Positions 7,678 to 15,948 of a DNA stretch of 64,000 bases are shown here, piece after piece. Numbering within the stretch: position 1 is the stretch's first letter; each line of letters starts with the position of its first letter. This stretch comes from JANPPS01 sp964242575 (GTDB lineage Bacteria; Pseudomonadota; Alphaproteobacteria; Acetobacterales; Acetobacteraceae). The notes under the pieces were generated by a model. That model saw nothing but the letters and a program-made list of their open reading frames with translations. It searched no databases and was not told the origin of the DNA. The stretch covers positions 1 to 64,000 of the forward strand of contig CAXTCN010000010.1 in NCBI GenBank assembly GCA_964242575.1. The letters run 5' to 3'. A program made the position numbers and the translations under genes.

Positions 7678-8429
7678 TGCCAGACGCTGGCCTTGCCATC
7701 CCTGCGGCGCTCGAAGTGACGGGCCTTAGCCATCGCTTCGGCGCGCGTACGGTCCTGGACGGCGTCAGCTTCACCGTGGCGCCCGGCAGCTTCACGGTCC
7801 TGCTGGGTCCGAATGGCGCTGGCAAGACCACGTTGTTCGCGCTGATCACCCGGCTGTATCACGCTAGCCAAGGCCGCATCGCCGCGTTCGGCCAGGACTT
7901 CCGCACCAGCCCGTCGAAGGCCCTCGCACGCATGGGCGTCGTGTTCCAGCAACCGACGCTCGACCTCGACCTGACTGTGGAACAGAACCTTGCCTACCAC
8001 GCGACCCTGCATGGCATGGCGCACGCCGACGCCTCCAAACGGATCGCCGCGGAGCTGGGCCGCGTCAACCTGTCCGAGCGGGCACGGGACCGGGTGCGGC
8101 TGCTGTCGGGCGGACAGAAGCGCCGGGTCGAGCTGGCGCGCGCCCTCGTGCACGACCCGGCCCTGCTGCTGCTGGATGAGCCGACCGCCGGGCTTGACTT
8201 GGAAAGCCGCCGGTTCCTGCTGGACCACGTGCGCCGACTTTGCTCCGAACAGGGCTTGGCCGTGCTGTGGGCCACCCACTTGATCGAGGAGGCCGGCGCG
8301 GACGCCGACGTCGTTGTGCTGCATTGTGGCCGCGTGCTGGCCCAGGGTCCGGCGTCCGACGTCATTGCCCAGGGTGGCGCATCCGGGTTGCAGGACGCCT
8401 TCGAGCGCTTGACGGCGACGCCGACATGA
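7677..8429 (+). CDS. lutE: PedB/LutE-like ABC transporter ATP-binding protein
   Basis: This 250-residue ATPase has a canonical Walker A (LGPNGAGKTT), Q-loop (VFQQPTLDLDLT), signature (LSGGQKRR), Walker B (LLLLDEPTAGLD) and switch His (ATHLIEEA). The layout is typical of ABC-2 (exporter-like) ATPases, matching the permease family next door. In the PQQ-alcohol clusters this ATPase works with the PedA1/A2 proteins and PedC permease in lanthanide-dependent growth. The start shares one base with the preceding stop and the stop overlaps the permease start by 4 bases (ATGA), so translation is tightly coupled. Confidence 0.92.
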   Translation: MPDAGLAIPAALEVTGLSHRFGARTVLDGVSFTVAPGSFTVLLGPNGAGKTTLFALITRLYHASQGRIAAFGQDFRTSPSKALARMGVVFQQPTLDLDLTVEQNLAYHATLHGMAHADASKRIAAELGRVNLSERARDRVRLLSGGQKRRVELARALVHDPALLLLDEPTAGLDLESRRFLLDHVRRLCSEQGLAVLWATHLIEEAGADADVVVLHCGRVLAQGPASDVIAQGGASGLQDAFERLTATPT

Positions 8430-9271
8430 GCGCAACCGGCATGGCCACGGCCAGCCGTGCCCGCATCGGTCCGGCCGGCTACGCTCGCTGCCTCGGCGGC
8501 ATCGTCCGGCGCGAGGGGCTGCGCTGGGTGCATCAGCGGGGTCGGTTCGTCTCGGCGTTGGTCCGCCCCCTGGTGTGGCTCGCGATCTTCGCCGCCGGTT
8601 TCCGCTTCGTGCTCGGCGTCTCGATCATACCGCCTTACGAAACCTACATTCCTTACGAAGTCTACATTGCCCCCGGCCTGATCGCGATGATCCAACTGTT
8701 CAACGGCATGCAAAGCTCGCTTTCCATGGTCTATGACCGGGAGATGGGCAGCATGAAGACCTTGATGGTCAGCCCATTCCCGCGCTGGTTCCTGTTACTG
8801 TCGAAGCTGCTGGCCGGCGTCGTGGTGTCGGTGGTGCAGGCCTACATCTTCCTGATGATCGCGCTGTTCTGGGAGATCGAGCCGCCGCTTATTGGTTATT
8901 TTGCGGTGTTGCCAGCCTTGGTGCTGTCCGGGCTGATGCTGGGCGCGCTGGGCTTGGTGCTGTCATCGCTGATACGCCAGTTGGAGAACTTCGCCGGCGT
9001 GATGAATTTCGTGATTTTCCCAATGTTCTTCGCGTCCTCGGCGCTTTACCCGCTATGGCGTGTGAAAGAATCCAGCCTTACCCTGTGGTGGGTCTGCACG
9101 CTGAACCCGTTCACGTCCGCGACTGAGCTGACTAGGTTCGCCTTGTATGGCCGGGTCGATTGGGTGGCCGCTGCGGTCGTGGTCGGTTGCACGGTGCTGT
9201 TCATGGCTGCGGCCGTGGTGGGATACGACCCTGGCCGGGGCTTGATTGCGCGAAAGGTGGCTGCGGAATGA
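8426..9271 (+). CDS. lutF: PedC/LutF-like ABC-2 type permease
   Basis: This 281-residue membrane protein starts at the ATG at 8426. It is an ABC-2 family permease with six hydrophobic segments and the conserved blocks SALVRPLVWLAIFAAGFRF, YDREMGSMKTLMVSPFPRW and LRYALYG-like LTRFALYG near the C terminus. It pairs with the ATPase at 7677 to form the PedBC/LutEF transporter. Although ABC-2 permeases are often exporters, genetic data on homologues link this system to lanthanide supply; the direction of transport is not evident from sequence. It overlaps the ATPase gene by 4 bases. Confidence 0.9.
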   Translation: MSATGMATASRARIGPAGYARCLGGIVRREGLRWVHQRGRFVSALVRPLVWLAIFAAGFRFVLGVSIIPPYETYIPYEVYIAPGLIAMIQLFNGMQSSLSMVYDREMGSMKTLMVSPFPRWFLLLSKLLAGVVVSVVQAYIFLMIALFWEIEPPLIGYFAVLPALVLSGLMLGALGLVLSSLIRQLENFAGVMNFVIFPMFFASSALYPLWRVKESSLTLWWVCTLNPFTSATELTRFALYGRVDWVAAAVVVGCTVLFMAAAVVGYDPGRGLIARKVAAE

Positions 9272-9336
9272 TCCGACAGGCGTTGGTGGGCCTAATACCA
9301 GCCGCCCTAACGAATGACCGGTTTTTGGAGGCTAGA

Positions 9337-9966
9337 ATGGATGCGCTACGTGCAGCGTCCCAATACCCGGACCGGTCAGTAGTCAGGGCGCTTGGTATAA
9401 GCGCCGTGCTGCTCTGTGCCGCCGGGCCGCCGAGCGCAGACGCGGACTGGCCGTGCGTGCAGCGGCTGATGCCCGTCATCACCGCCGGCAGCCTGTGGAA
9501 CGGTCCTGAGGCCACAGGCGACTGGCGCGCCGACCCAGCCGTCGCCGCACTGGTGGAGGCGGTGGCGCAGCGCACGCAGCCCGTTGAGACCGGCATCGCG
9601 CGCCTTAAGCAATATGCCGTAACGGTGCCGCAAGCCGACCGCCCGGCACGGCTCGCGCAGGTGTTCGCCGGTTTGCTGGACCAAACCAACCAGCAACGGA
9701 CTCAAACGATCGAGCGCATCCGCGCCATGGCCCGGCGGCAGAGTGCCCTAGCGGAAGCGACATCCCGCATCACCGCGGAACAGCGAGCCTTGCCTGCCAC
9801 GACACCCGCTGATGACCGTGACGAAGTCACCAACCGTCGCGCGCTGATGATCCGCGAATACGAGTCGATTGGCCGCACCCTTCGTTACTCGTGCGAAGTG
9901 CCGGTGCAGCTTGAGACCCAGCTTGGACGGTTCGTGCAAGTCCTGCAAGCGAGCTTGCCGAACTAG
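9337..9966 (+). CDS. Secreted conserved hypothetical protein of the lanthanide/PQQ cluster
   Basis: This protein of about 209 residues follows the ABC permease. I place the start at ATG 9337 because GGAGG lies 5 bases upstream and a signal-like segment (RALGISAVLLCAAGPPSADA) follows. An ATG at 9268 overlapping the permease stop is also in frame. The mature part has DWPCVQRLMP near its N terminus, helical Gln/Arg-rich segments (TNQQRTQTIERIRAMARRQSALAEAT) and a second cysteine in RYSCEVPVQLE, possibly disulfide-bonded. It is probably periplasmic and alpha-helical. I recognise no named function; position at the end of the transporter operon suggests an accessory role. Confidence 0.75.
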   Translation: MDALRAASQYPDRSVVRALGISAVLLCAAGPPSADADWPCVQRLMPVITAGSLWNGPEATGDWRADPAVAALVEAVAQRTQPVETGIARLKQYAVTVPQADRPARLAQVFAGLLDQTNQQRTQTIERIRAMARRQSALAEATSRITAEQRALPATTPADDRDEVTNRRALMIREYESIGRTLRYSCEVPVQLETQLGRFVQVLQASLPN

Positions 9967-9969
9967 CGC

Positions 9970-10503
9970 TCAGTCGAACGCCTCGGGAGCGGCATCCTGC
10001 AACGGCAGTCCAGCTACTTCCCACCCATCGACCCCCTCCGGATACCAGGCTGCCCGGATGCCATAACTTGCCGCCCGCTTGGCCGCATTCCAGCTCATCC
10101 AGCAATCATTAAGGCAGAAGAACACCACCAACCGGTTTGGAGCCGCGACCTGCGCCAACCGGGCCTGGAACTTGGCCTCCACCTCTGGCGCAAGCCCGCC
10201 GCGCCCAACCTCGGGCCACCACAGGCTGCCAGGCAAAGTCCGGTGGCGTAGCGGGAGCCAGGGCGTCCCAGGACGCATCCCGTCCGGCCGCCGAGGCGCC
10301 GGCAGCACGTCGATCAGCACCGCTCCGCCCCGCTCGACCAGCTCGCGCATGTCGGCCAATCGCATGATAGTGGCGCCCGGCACGATGTCCGGCACCGGCG
10401 CCCGGTACTCATCCATTCGGTACCCGTCCGGTACAGGAACCCCAGCCTCAGCCAAAGCAGGCAAGCTGATGCAGAGCGCCAGCCCAAGGGCATAAAGCCT
10501 CAT
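9970..10503 (-). CDS. PQQ-associated CXXCW-type rhodanese-like protein
   Basis: This 177-residue protein has a signal peptide (residues 1-20). It matches the 'PQQ-dependent catabolism-associated CXXCW motif' family: a rhodanese-like domain with IDVLPAPRRP, WLPLRHRTLPGSLWWPEVGRG, then Cys130-Leu-Asn-Asp-Cys134-Trp135 followed by MSWNAAKRA. In this copy three residues separate the cysteines. It starts within the xoxJ stop (ATGA overlap) and ends four bases from the convergent operon. A periplasmic thiol/redox or sulfur-relay role in methanol dehydrogenase maturation is plausible but inferred. Confidence 0.88.
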   Translation of the reverse strand: MRLYALGLALCISLPALAEAGVPVPDGYRMDEYRAPVPDIVPGATIMRLADMRELVERGGAVLIDVLPAPRRPDGMRPGTPWLPLRHRTLPGSLWWPEVGRGGLAPEVEAKFQARLAQVAAPNRLVVFFCLNDCWMSWNAAKRAASYGIRAAWYPEGVDGWEVAGLPLQDAAPEAFD

Positions 10504-11336
10504 TGCCGGGCGGGGTTGCCCGCCGGGTTTTTGGCGTCGTCGAATGTTGGCAAGCCGTACTCCGCCAGCACCGCGGCGATCTCGGGCTTATGCCGGCCTA
10601 TGGCTTGGTTGATGCGCCGGCGCCATTCCGGCTCGTTGGCCCGCACGCCCATCGCAATCCGATAGTCCAGCCGCGCCGCATCCGCCTCCGGCTCAATGAA
10701 CGCGGCCGTAAGCGGCAGCTTGTCATGCGAGATCGCAAACCCGGCCAGAGGACCCCAAACCAAGGCCACGTCAATCTCGTTGTTGGCAAGGTCCTGCAGC
10801 ATGGCTTGGGCTGGATTGTTGTAGCGGGTGTCTGCCGCTAGCGAGTAAGCACGCACCCCGACCATTAGGTTATGCCGTAATAACAAATCGCTAGGCGGTG
10901 TCGCCGCAACGATGCCGAAGCGCTTGCGAGCTAATGCCGGGTCACCGACCGAGCGAGCCTGTATGCCGTCGGCAGTGCGGGTTACGATCATGTAGCCGGT
11001 ATGGTAATACGGGTTGGTGGTGTCCATGACGGTGTCGCCGGACACTGCTCCCATGACCAAATCGCACTCACGCGCTCCAAGCGTGTTCCGAACGAACCCG
11101 ATTACTTGGGGGAACCACACGTAAGTGACTGGCAAGCCAAGATCAGCGCCAATAATCTCGGCGATGCGGTTCTCAAACCCCTCCCGCCGATTGTTGGAGA
11201 ACGGGAGGTTGTTCGGATCGGCGCACACCCGCAACTCAGTGCGGGAAATCAACTCGGCCTTCTGTGCCTGTGCCGCGCCGCTAAACCCGGCGACCAGGCC
11301 GCCTAGGATCGCAACGGCAACCCACCTAGCCATCAT
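10500..11336 (-). CDS. xoxJ: XoxJ periplasmic protein (MxaJ-like, solute-binding fold)
   Basis: This protein of about 278 residues has a signal peptide (MMARWVAVAILGGLVAGFSGAA). It has the bacterial solute-binding protein 3 fold of the MxaJ/XoxJ family: LRVCADPNNLPFSNNRREGFENRIAE, YVWFPQVIGFVRNTLGARECDLVMG and NNEIDVALVWGPLAGF. XoxJ is thought to help activate or assemble XoxF and is regularly encoded with xoxF and xoxG. The start is ATG 11336 or the adjacent ATG 11333; both overlap the 3' end of xoxG, indicating coupling. An upstream ATG at 11375 lies deeper inside xoxG and is less likely. Confidence 0.9.
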   Translation of the reverse strand: MMARWVAVAILGGLVAGFSGAAQAQKAELISRTELRVCADPNNLPFSNNRREGFENRIAEIIGADLGLPVTYVWFPQVIGFVRNTLGARECDLVMGAVSGDTVMDTTNPYYHTGYMIVTRTADGIQARSVGDPALARKRFGIVAATPPSDLLLRHNLMVGVRAYSLAADTRYNNPAQAMLQDLANNEIDVALVWGPLAGFAISHDKLPLTAAFIEPEADAARLDYRIAMGVRANEPEWRRRINQAIGRHKPEIAAVLAEYGLPTFDDAKNPAGNPARQ

Positions 11337-11766
11337 CGGACAGACGCTTTGGCCGGCCACGCGGCAGCTTGTCATCCGACCGGGCTTTCAAGTAGCCGTA
11401 GATATCGTCAATGTAGAGTGCGACATCCTCGGTGGTGCCAAATGCAGGCATGACGTTGTTGCTGGTCTTGTTGACGTTTTGCCGGCCATTGATGATGACG
11501 TCGACAAATTGCTCGTAGTTGAGGTTCTTCAAGCTCTCAGTCAAGCTAGGCGCATAGGAACTGCCAGCACCATCTGGGCCATGGCAGCGATGGCAAGACT
11601 CGCCGTAGCGGCGGTAGCCATTGAATGTATGCTGGTCCACCCGGCCATTTTCGACCACGTAAACCGGATCATTTTCCGCCCGAGCCTCACGCGAAACCCC
11701 AGACCCTAATGCCAGAGCAGTGCAGACGACGCCGGACAACGCCAGCAGGGTTTTATAACGCATCAC
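11326..11766 (-). CDS. xoxG: XoxG cytochrome c, electron acceptor of XoxF
   Basis: This 146-residue c-type cytochrome has a signal peptide (to about residue 30). Its haem motif is CHRCH (Cys58, Cys61, His62), and Met106 in NVMPAFG is the likely axial ligand. Further family features are YGESCHRCHGPDGAGSSYAPSL and DVALYIDDIYGYLKARSD. It is the dedicated cytochrome that takes electrons from PQQ in XoxF. It lies immediately downstream of xoxF, separated by a 15-bp hairpin at 11787-11818, and overlaps xoxJ. The usual xoxF-xoxG-xoxJ order is preserved. Confidence 0.92.
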   Translation of the reverse strand: MMRYKTLLALSGVVCTALALGSGVSREARAENDPVYVVENGRVDQHTFNGYRRYGESCHRCHGPDGAGSSYAPSLTESLKNLNYEQFVDVIINGRQNVNKTSNNVMPAFGTTEDVALYIDDIYGYLKARSDDKLPRGRPKRLSDDG

Positions 11767-11786
11767 GCGAGTGTCTCCAAAAGCTG

Positions 11787-11818
11787 GCTGCGGCCATGCC
11801 GGTCGGCATGGCCGCAGC
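11787..11818 (-). terminator. 15-bp hairpin between xoxF and xoxG
   Basis: Positions 11787-11801 and 11804-11818 are perfect inverted repeats of 15 bases with only two bases between them. On the coding (minus) strand the hairpin is followed within a few bases by a short T run (CAGCTTTTGG). It looks like a weak intrinsic terminator, attenuator or 3' stabiliser that would keep xoxF mRNA more abundant than xoxG/xoxJ mRNA. The repeat is seen directly; its role is inferred. Confidence 0.8.
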
Positions 11819-11832
11819 GCATCAGGCCAGTG

Positions 11833-13626
11833 TTATTCGAGGCCGAACACCGTCATCACCCCACCCAACTGGGTGTAGTTCGACAGTTGTTTGTAAGCGC
11901 CAACCGCCCCCAAACCGTCCGTGTCGGTGCTGAGGCCTGCCGCCATGCCGATCCCAGCCCAGCCGCCGACGCCCGACAGCACGACAACGAACTGCTTGCC
12001 GCCGTGCTGGTATGTCGTGACGTTGCCGATGATGCCCGACGGGGTTTTATACTTGTACAGTTCCTTGCCGGTCTTGATGTCGACCGCTTTCAGGTAGCCA
12101 TCAAGCGTGCCGTAGAACACGATGTCGCCTGCGGTCGCGAGCGCTCCAGACCACACCGAGAACGTCTCCGGGTTCGACCAAACAATCTTGCCGGTGCCAG
12201 CGTCCCACGCGATGAAGTTGCCCAGGTTGGTCTCACCCTTGGGCGGATACATCGAGAGCGTCGCGCCGACATACGGCTGGCCTGCAGTGTAGGACACCTT
12301 GAACGGCTCATAGTCCATGCAGACGTGGTTGGTCGGCACGTAGAACAAGCCAGTCTTTGGCGAGAACGCCGCCGGTTGCTGGTCCTTGGAGCCAAGCGCC
12401 GCCGGGCAGATGTTGCGGGTATTCTTATCCTCACCGTTGGCCTTCGGGGAGTACTGCGCCACAACCTGCGGACGACCAGTCTGCATGTCGATGTGCGTAG
12501 CCCAGTTTACGGCCGGGTCGAATTTCTCGGCCACCAGCAGCTCGCCCGTCTCGCGGTTTAGCGTATAGCCGAAACCGTTGCGGTCGAAGTGCACGAGCGC
12601 CTTGGTCGGCTTTCCCTTTACGGTGATGTCGGCCAGGATCATCTCGTTGACGCCGTCGTAGTCCCACTCGTCGTGCGGGGTCATCTGGTAGGCCCACTTC
12701 GCCATGCCGGTGTCCGCATCACGAGCAAAAATGGTCATCGACCACTTGTTGTCGCCTGGGCGCTGCACTGGGTTCCAGGTGCTCGGGTTGCCCGTGCCAT
12801 AATAAATCAGGTTCAAGGCAGGATCGTAGGAGTACCAGCCCCATGTGCTGCCGCCCCCGGTCTTCCATTGGTCACCTTGCCAACTGCTGAGGGACGAGTC
12901 CTTGCCGATCGGCTTACCCATAACGGTGGTCTTGACCGGATCAACCAGAAGCTGCTCATCCGGACCAACCGAGTAGGCGTTCCAGGCGAGCGATCCATCC
13001 TTCAAGTTGTAAGCCGTAAGCCGCCCCTGCGTGCCGAATTCGCCGCCGCTGATGCCGACATAGACTTTATCTTTTACGATCATGGGCGCCATGGTCATGG
13101 TCTCACCCTTGGCGGGGTCGCCATTCTTGACGTGCCACAGCTCCTTGCCGGTCTTGGCGTCAAGCGCCACGACAGTCGCGTCAGCCTGGTTCAGGATGAT
13201 TTTGCCGTCACCATAAGCAACGCCGCGGTTCACCGTGTCGCAGCACATGACCGCGATGACGCTCGGGTCCTGGCGCGGCTCGTACTTCCACAGGATCTTG
13301 CCGCTATCGTTCAAGTCGAGCGCGAACACGTTGTTTGGGAACGGCGTGTGCACGTACATCGTGTCGCCAATGATAAGCGGCCCGCCCTCGTGCCCGCGCA
13401 GCACGCCGGTTGAGAACGACCAAACCGGGCGCAACTTCGAGGCGTTGGTGGCATTGATCTGGTCCAGGGCGCTGTAGCGCTGGTTCTGGTAGTTGCCCGT
13501 CGGCATGACCCACTGCTTGGCGTCCTGCGACATGCGGTTCAGCTCTTCATTGGCCGAGACCGGCCCGATGCCAGCCACACCCATCATTACGGTGCAGCCA
13601 AGCAAGATCGTCTTCGTAAGTCTCAC
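11833..13626 (-). CDS. xoxF: XoxF lanthanide-dependent PQQ methanol dehydrogenase
   Basis: This 597-residue periplasmic quinoprotein oxidises methanol (and possibly formaldehyde) using PQQ and a lanthanide ion. The signal peptide ends near residue 25. The eight-bladed PQQ-dehydrogenase fold is evident from repeated tryptophan-docking segments. The adjacent-cysteine disulfide is Cys128-Cys129. Metal ligands are visible as Glu196 (SGGEFG), Asn280 (GTGNPSTWN) and Asp322 in DEWDYDG. The extra Asp324, Ala in calcium-dependent MxaF, marks the lanthanide type. No mxaF or mxaI is present in the window. The start is GTG with a strong AGGAGGG ribosome site. It is the first gene of xoxF-xoxG-xoxJ-CXXCW and is divergent from frmA. 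Confidence 0.96.
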   Translation of the reverse strand: MRLTKTILLGCTVMMGVAGIGPVSANEELNRMSQDAKQWVMPTGNYQNQRYSALDQINATNASKLRPVWSFSTGVLRGHEGGPLIIGDTMYVHTPFPNNVFALDLNDSGKILWKYEPRQDPSVIAVMCCDTVNRGVAYGDGKIILNQADATVVALDAKTGKELWHVKNGDPAKGETMTMAPMIVKDKVYVGISGGEFGTQGRLTAYNLKDGSLAWNAYSVGPDEQLLVDPVKTTVMGKPIGKDSSLSSWQGDQWKTGGGSTWGWYSYDPALNLIYYGTGNPSTWNPVQRPGDNKWSMTIFARDADTGMAKWAYQMTPHDEWDYDGVNEMILADITVKGKPTKALVHFDRNGFGYTLNRETGELLVAEKFDPAVNWATHIDMQTGRPQVVAQYSPKANGEDKNTRNICPAALGSKDQQPAAFSPKTGLFYVPTNHVCMDYEPFKVSYTAGQPYVGATLSMYPPKGETNLGNFIAWDAGTGKIVWSNPETFSVWSGALATAGDIVFYGTLDGYLKAVDIKTGKELYKYKTPSGIIGNVTTYQHGGKQFVVVLSGVGGWAGIGMAAGLSTDTDGLGAVGAYKQLSNYTQLGGVMTVFGLE

Positions 13627-13925
13627 GTCCGTTCCCTCCTAATGTGGCCGGATTGCCGGCCGGGTCACTCGCCGTTCAGGCGCTATCTACGCATCACCGC
13701 CCAGGGAATGTATGGCTGGCTGTCCAGACTGCCCTGTGTGGAGCATATGCAGGTGCCTTGAAAACCCACAAGATACAATATGTCCAAAAAACCTCATCGG
13801 ACCGCTCACGCAATGCCATACTGCACTGCAACATGAAATCTTATGTGCCGCAGTATTTGGATTAAGGGCTGGAATTGCTCACATAGTGCGATAGTGTCCG
13901 CCGCGACCCCTACAGGAGAACCGAG
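13627..13925. promoter_or_regulatory. Divergent xoxF/frmA intergenic regulatory region
   Basis: This 299-base region separates the two divergent C1 genes and carries the ribosome sites of both: AGGAGGG for xoxF at its left end and AGGAGA for frmA at its right end. Its middle (about 13750-13890) is clearly more AT-rich than the surrounding DNA, as expected for promoters and operators. I could not assign convincing -35/-10 boxes on either strand. Confidence 0.6.
13818..13856. repeat. Inverted repeat, possible operator between xoxF and frmA
   Basis: ATACTGC at 13818-13824 is mirrored by GCAGTAT at 13850-13856. Nested inside is a second pair, ACAT at 13831-13834 and ATGT at 13843-13846. The dyad sits in the AT-rich centre of the divergent promoter region and could bind a regulator acting on both genes. 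The repeat is visible; function is inferred. Confidence 0.45.
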
Positions 13926-15035
13926 TTGGACGTCCGCGCCGCGATTGCCTTGGAAGCCGGAAAGCCATTGACCATCGATACGGTGCAGCTCGAAGGCCCG
14001 AAGGAAGGCGAGGTGCTGGTCGAGGTGAAGGCGACCGGCATCTGCCACACCGACAAGTTCACCCTGTCGGGCGATGACCCGGAAGGCATGTTCCCCGCCA
14101 TCCTGGGCCATGAGGGCGCCGGCATCGTCGTGGACGTCGGACCCGGCGTGCGCAGCCTGAAAAAGGGCGACCACGTCATCCCGCTCTATACTCCCGAGTG
14201 CCGCGAGTGCGACTACTGCCTCAGCCGTAAAACCAACCTGTGCCAGAAAATCCGCGTGACCCAGGGCCGCGGCGTGATGCCGGACGGCACCAGCCGGTTC
14301 AGCTACCAGGGCAAGCCCGTGCTGCACTACATGGGCTGCTCGACGTTCGCGAACTTCACCGTCCTGCCGGAAATTGCCCTGGCCAAAGTGCGGGAGGACG
14401 CGCCGTTCGAGAAAATCTGCTACATCGGCTGCGGCGTCACCACCGGCGTCGGCGCGGTGATCTTCACCGCCAAGGTGCAGCCCGGCGACAACGTGGTGGT
14501 GTTCGGCTTGGGTGGCATCGGCCTCAACGTCGTGCAAGGCGCGAAGCTGGCAGGTGCCGACATGATCGTGGGCGTGGACATAAACCCCAGCCGCAAGGAA
14601 TTGGCTGAGAAGTTCGGCATGACCCACTTCGTGAACCCGAAGGAGGTCGGTGGCGACATCGTGCCGCATCTGGTGGAGCTCACCAAGGGCGGCGCGGACC
14701 ACAGCTTCGAGTGCGTCGGCAACGCGACCCTCATGCGCCAGGCGCTGGAATGCGCGCACAAGGGTTGGGGTAAAAGCACCATCATCGGCGTTGCCGGCGC
14801 GGGCGTGGAAATCAGCACCCGGCCGTTCCAACTGGTGACCGGCCGGGTATGGCAGGGCAGCGCGTTCGGCGGCGCCCGCGGACGCACGGACGTGCCGCGG
14901 ATCGTCGATTGGTACATGGAAGGCAAGATCAATATCGACGACCTAATCACTCACGTCTTGCCGCTTGAGCAGATCAACGAGGGCTTTGACCTCATGACCC
15001 GCGGCGAGAGCATCCGCAGCGTCGTGAAGTACTAG
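13926..15035 (+). CDS. frmA: S-(hydroxymethyl)glutathione dehydrogenase (class III alcohol dehydrogenase)
   Basis: This cytoplasmic zinc enzyme of 369 residues oxidises S-hydroxymethylglutathione to S-formylglutathione with NAD, feeding the hydrolase at 754. Catalytic zinc ligands are Cys40 and His62 with a further Cys in YIGCGVTTG. Structural zinc cysteines are 92, 95, 98 and 106. The Rossmann motif is GLGGIGLNVVQGAKLAGA. The start codon is TTG with an AGGAGA ribosome site. It is transcribed away from xoxF, so methanol and formaldehyde oxidation may share control. No gene for a glutathione-formaldehyde condensing enzyme is visible in the window. Confidence 0.95.
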   Translation: MDVRAAIALEAGKPLTIDTVQLEGPKEGEVLVEVKATGICHTDKFTLSGDDPEGMFPAILGHEGAGIVVDVGPGVRSLKKGDHVIPLYTPECRECDYCLSRKTNLCQKIRVTQGRGVMPDGTSRFSYQGKPVLHYMGCSTFANFTVLPEIALAKVREDAPFEKICYIGCGVTTGVGAVIFTAKVQPGDNVVVFGLGGIGLNVVQGAKLAGADMIVGVDINPSRKELAEKFGMTHFVNPKEVGGDIVPHLVELTKGGADHSFECVGNATLMRQALECAHKGWGKSTIIGVAGAGVEISTRPFQLVTGRVWQGSAFGGARGRTDVPRIVDWYMEGKINIDDLITHVLPLEQINEGFDLMTRGESIRSVVKY

Positions 15036-15044
15036 GCCGGGCGG

Positions 15045-15251
15045 TTACGCTGGGCTCTCGCGGGGGGTGTCCACCTCGCAGCGCCAGCCCTTCAGTCGGT
15101 AGGCGGGATGAGACTGAATATAGGCCTGGGCCACGTTCTGCGCGCGCATTGTGCATTCGATGGCGCTGCCCACGTGGTCCAGCGCCTCCCGGCGCTCCAG
15201 GCACCGGTCCGGCGCGTTGGATAGGCAGTAAACGAGGATCAACTCAATCAT
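15045..15251 (-). CDS. Conserved small protein, unknown function (68 aa)
   Basis: This 68-residue protein starts MIELILVYCLSNAPDRCLERRE and contains four cysteines (9, 17, 33, 58) and a well-formed C-terminal block (HPAYRLKGWRCEV). I recall similar ~60-70-residue proteins near glutathione-dependent formaldehyde dehydrogenase genes, but I know of no assigned function. It is convergent with frmA (9-base gap). Its ATG (15251-15249) overlaps the ATG of the divergent gene at 15250, so both share a single CATG. It has no signal peptide and is probably cytoplasmic. Confidence 0.75.
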   Translation of the reverse strand: MIELILVYCLSNAPDRCLERREALDHVGSAIECTMRAQNVAQAYIQSHPAYRLKGWRCEVDTPRESPA

Positions 15252-15948
15252 GGCATCCGCTCCAAACCGTTTGACAATGGCGCACCTCGCAGCCGGGCTC
15301 GTCATTGCCTGCGCGAGCGCCGCCTCCGCCCAGGGAGCGGCCCCTACCGAGGACACCCGCCCGCTCAGCCCAGCGCAGGTCGTCTTGTTCGAGACGCCGC
15401 ACCTTCGCAATGTCACCCGGACCGAGACGCTCGCATATGAGTTCGTGCGGGACGGCGCGGCTGGATTTACTGACAAGGTGGCGGTGCATGTCCGGCGCGT
15501 AAACCCTGACGGCAGCAAAGATGTCGCATTCGACTACCTGACCGGCCCGAACCGGGTGAAGTTCCCAGAGCTGGACCACTTTCGCGGCAACCCGCTGCTG
15601 ATGTTGACGCTGGAGCGGGACACGGCGGCGATGAAGGACGCGCTCGGCTTGTCGACGCATTATTTCCGGAATAAGATCCGGGAAGGGTTCGTGAATGCAA
15701 CAGTGTCCGAAGCGACGTTCATGTTGGACGGTAAGGCAGTTCCAGCACAGGCCGTGACCATCCGGCCGTTTGAAGGCGACCCCCGCTTGCAGCGGATAGC
15801 GTCGGTGCAGGCCAAGACCTACACATTCGTGTTTGCCGACGCGGTGCCCGGCACGCTTGCGGAAATCCGGATTGAGATGCCGGCTGATGGGCCGATGGCG
15901 GCCCCGCCGTTCGCTGAACGCACTGTCTTCAAGGGAGTGGAGCCATGA
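15250..15948 (+). CDS. Secreted conserved hypothetical protein of the methanol cluster
   Basis: This protein of up to 232 residues has a signal peptide ending ASAQ (about residue 28). The mature region contains PRHLRNVTRTETLAYEF-like sequence, VAVHVRRVNPDGSKDVAFDYLTG and a GNPLLMLTLERD block, which suggest a beta-rich periplasmic protein. Two starts are possible: ATG 15250, whose codon overlaps the start of the divergent gene, or ATG 15277, which begins an ideal signal peptide (MAHLAAGLVIACASAASAQ). It overlaps the next gene by 4 bases. I do not recognise a named family; context suggests a role in quinoprotein function. Confidence 0.8.
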   Translation: MASAPNRLTMAHLAAGLVIACASAASAQGAAPTEDTRPLSPAQVVLFETPHLRNVTRTETLAYEFVRDGAAGFTDKVAVHVRRVNPDGSKDVAFDYLTGPNRVKFPELDHFRGNPLLMLTLERDTAAMKDALGLSTHYFRNKIREGFVNATVSEATFMLDGKAVPAQAVTIRPFEGDPRLQRIASVQAKTYTFVFADAVPGTLAEIRIEMPADGPMAAPPFAERTVFKGVEP

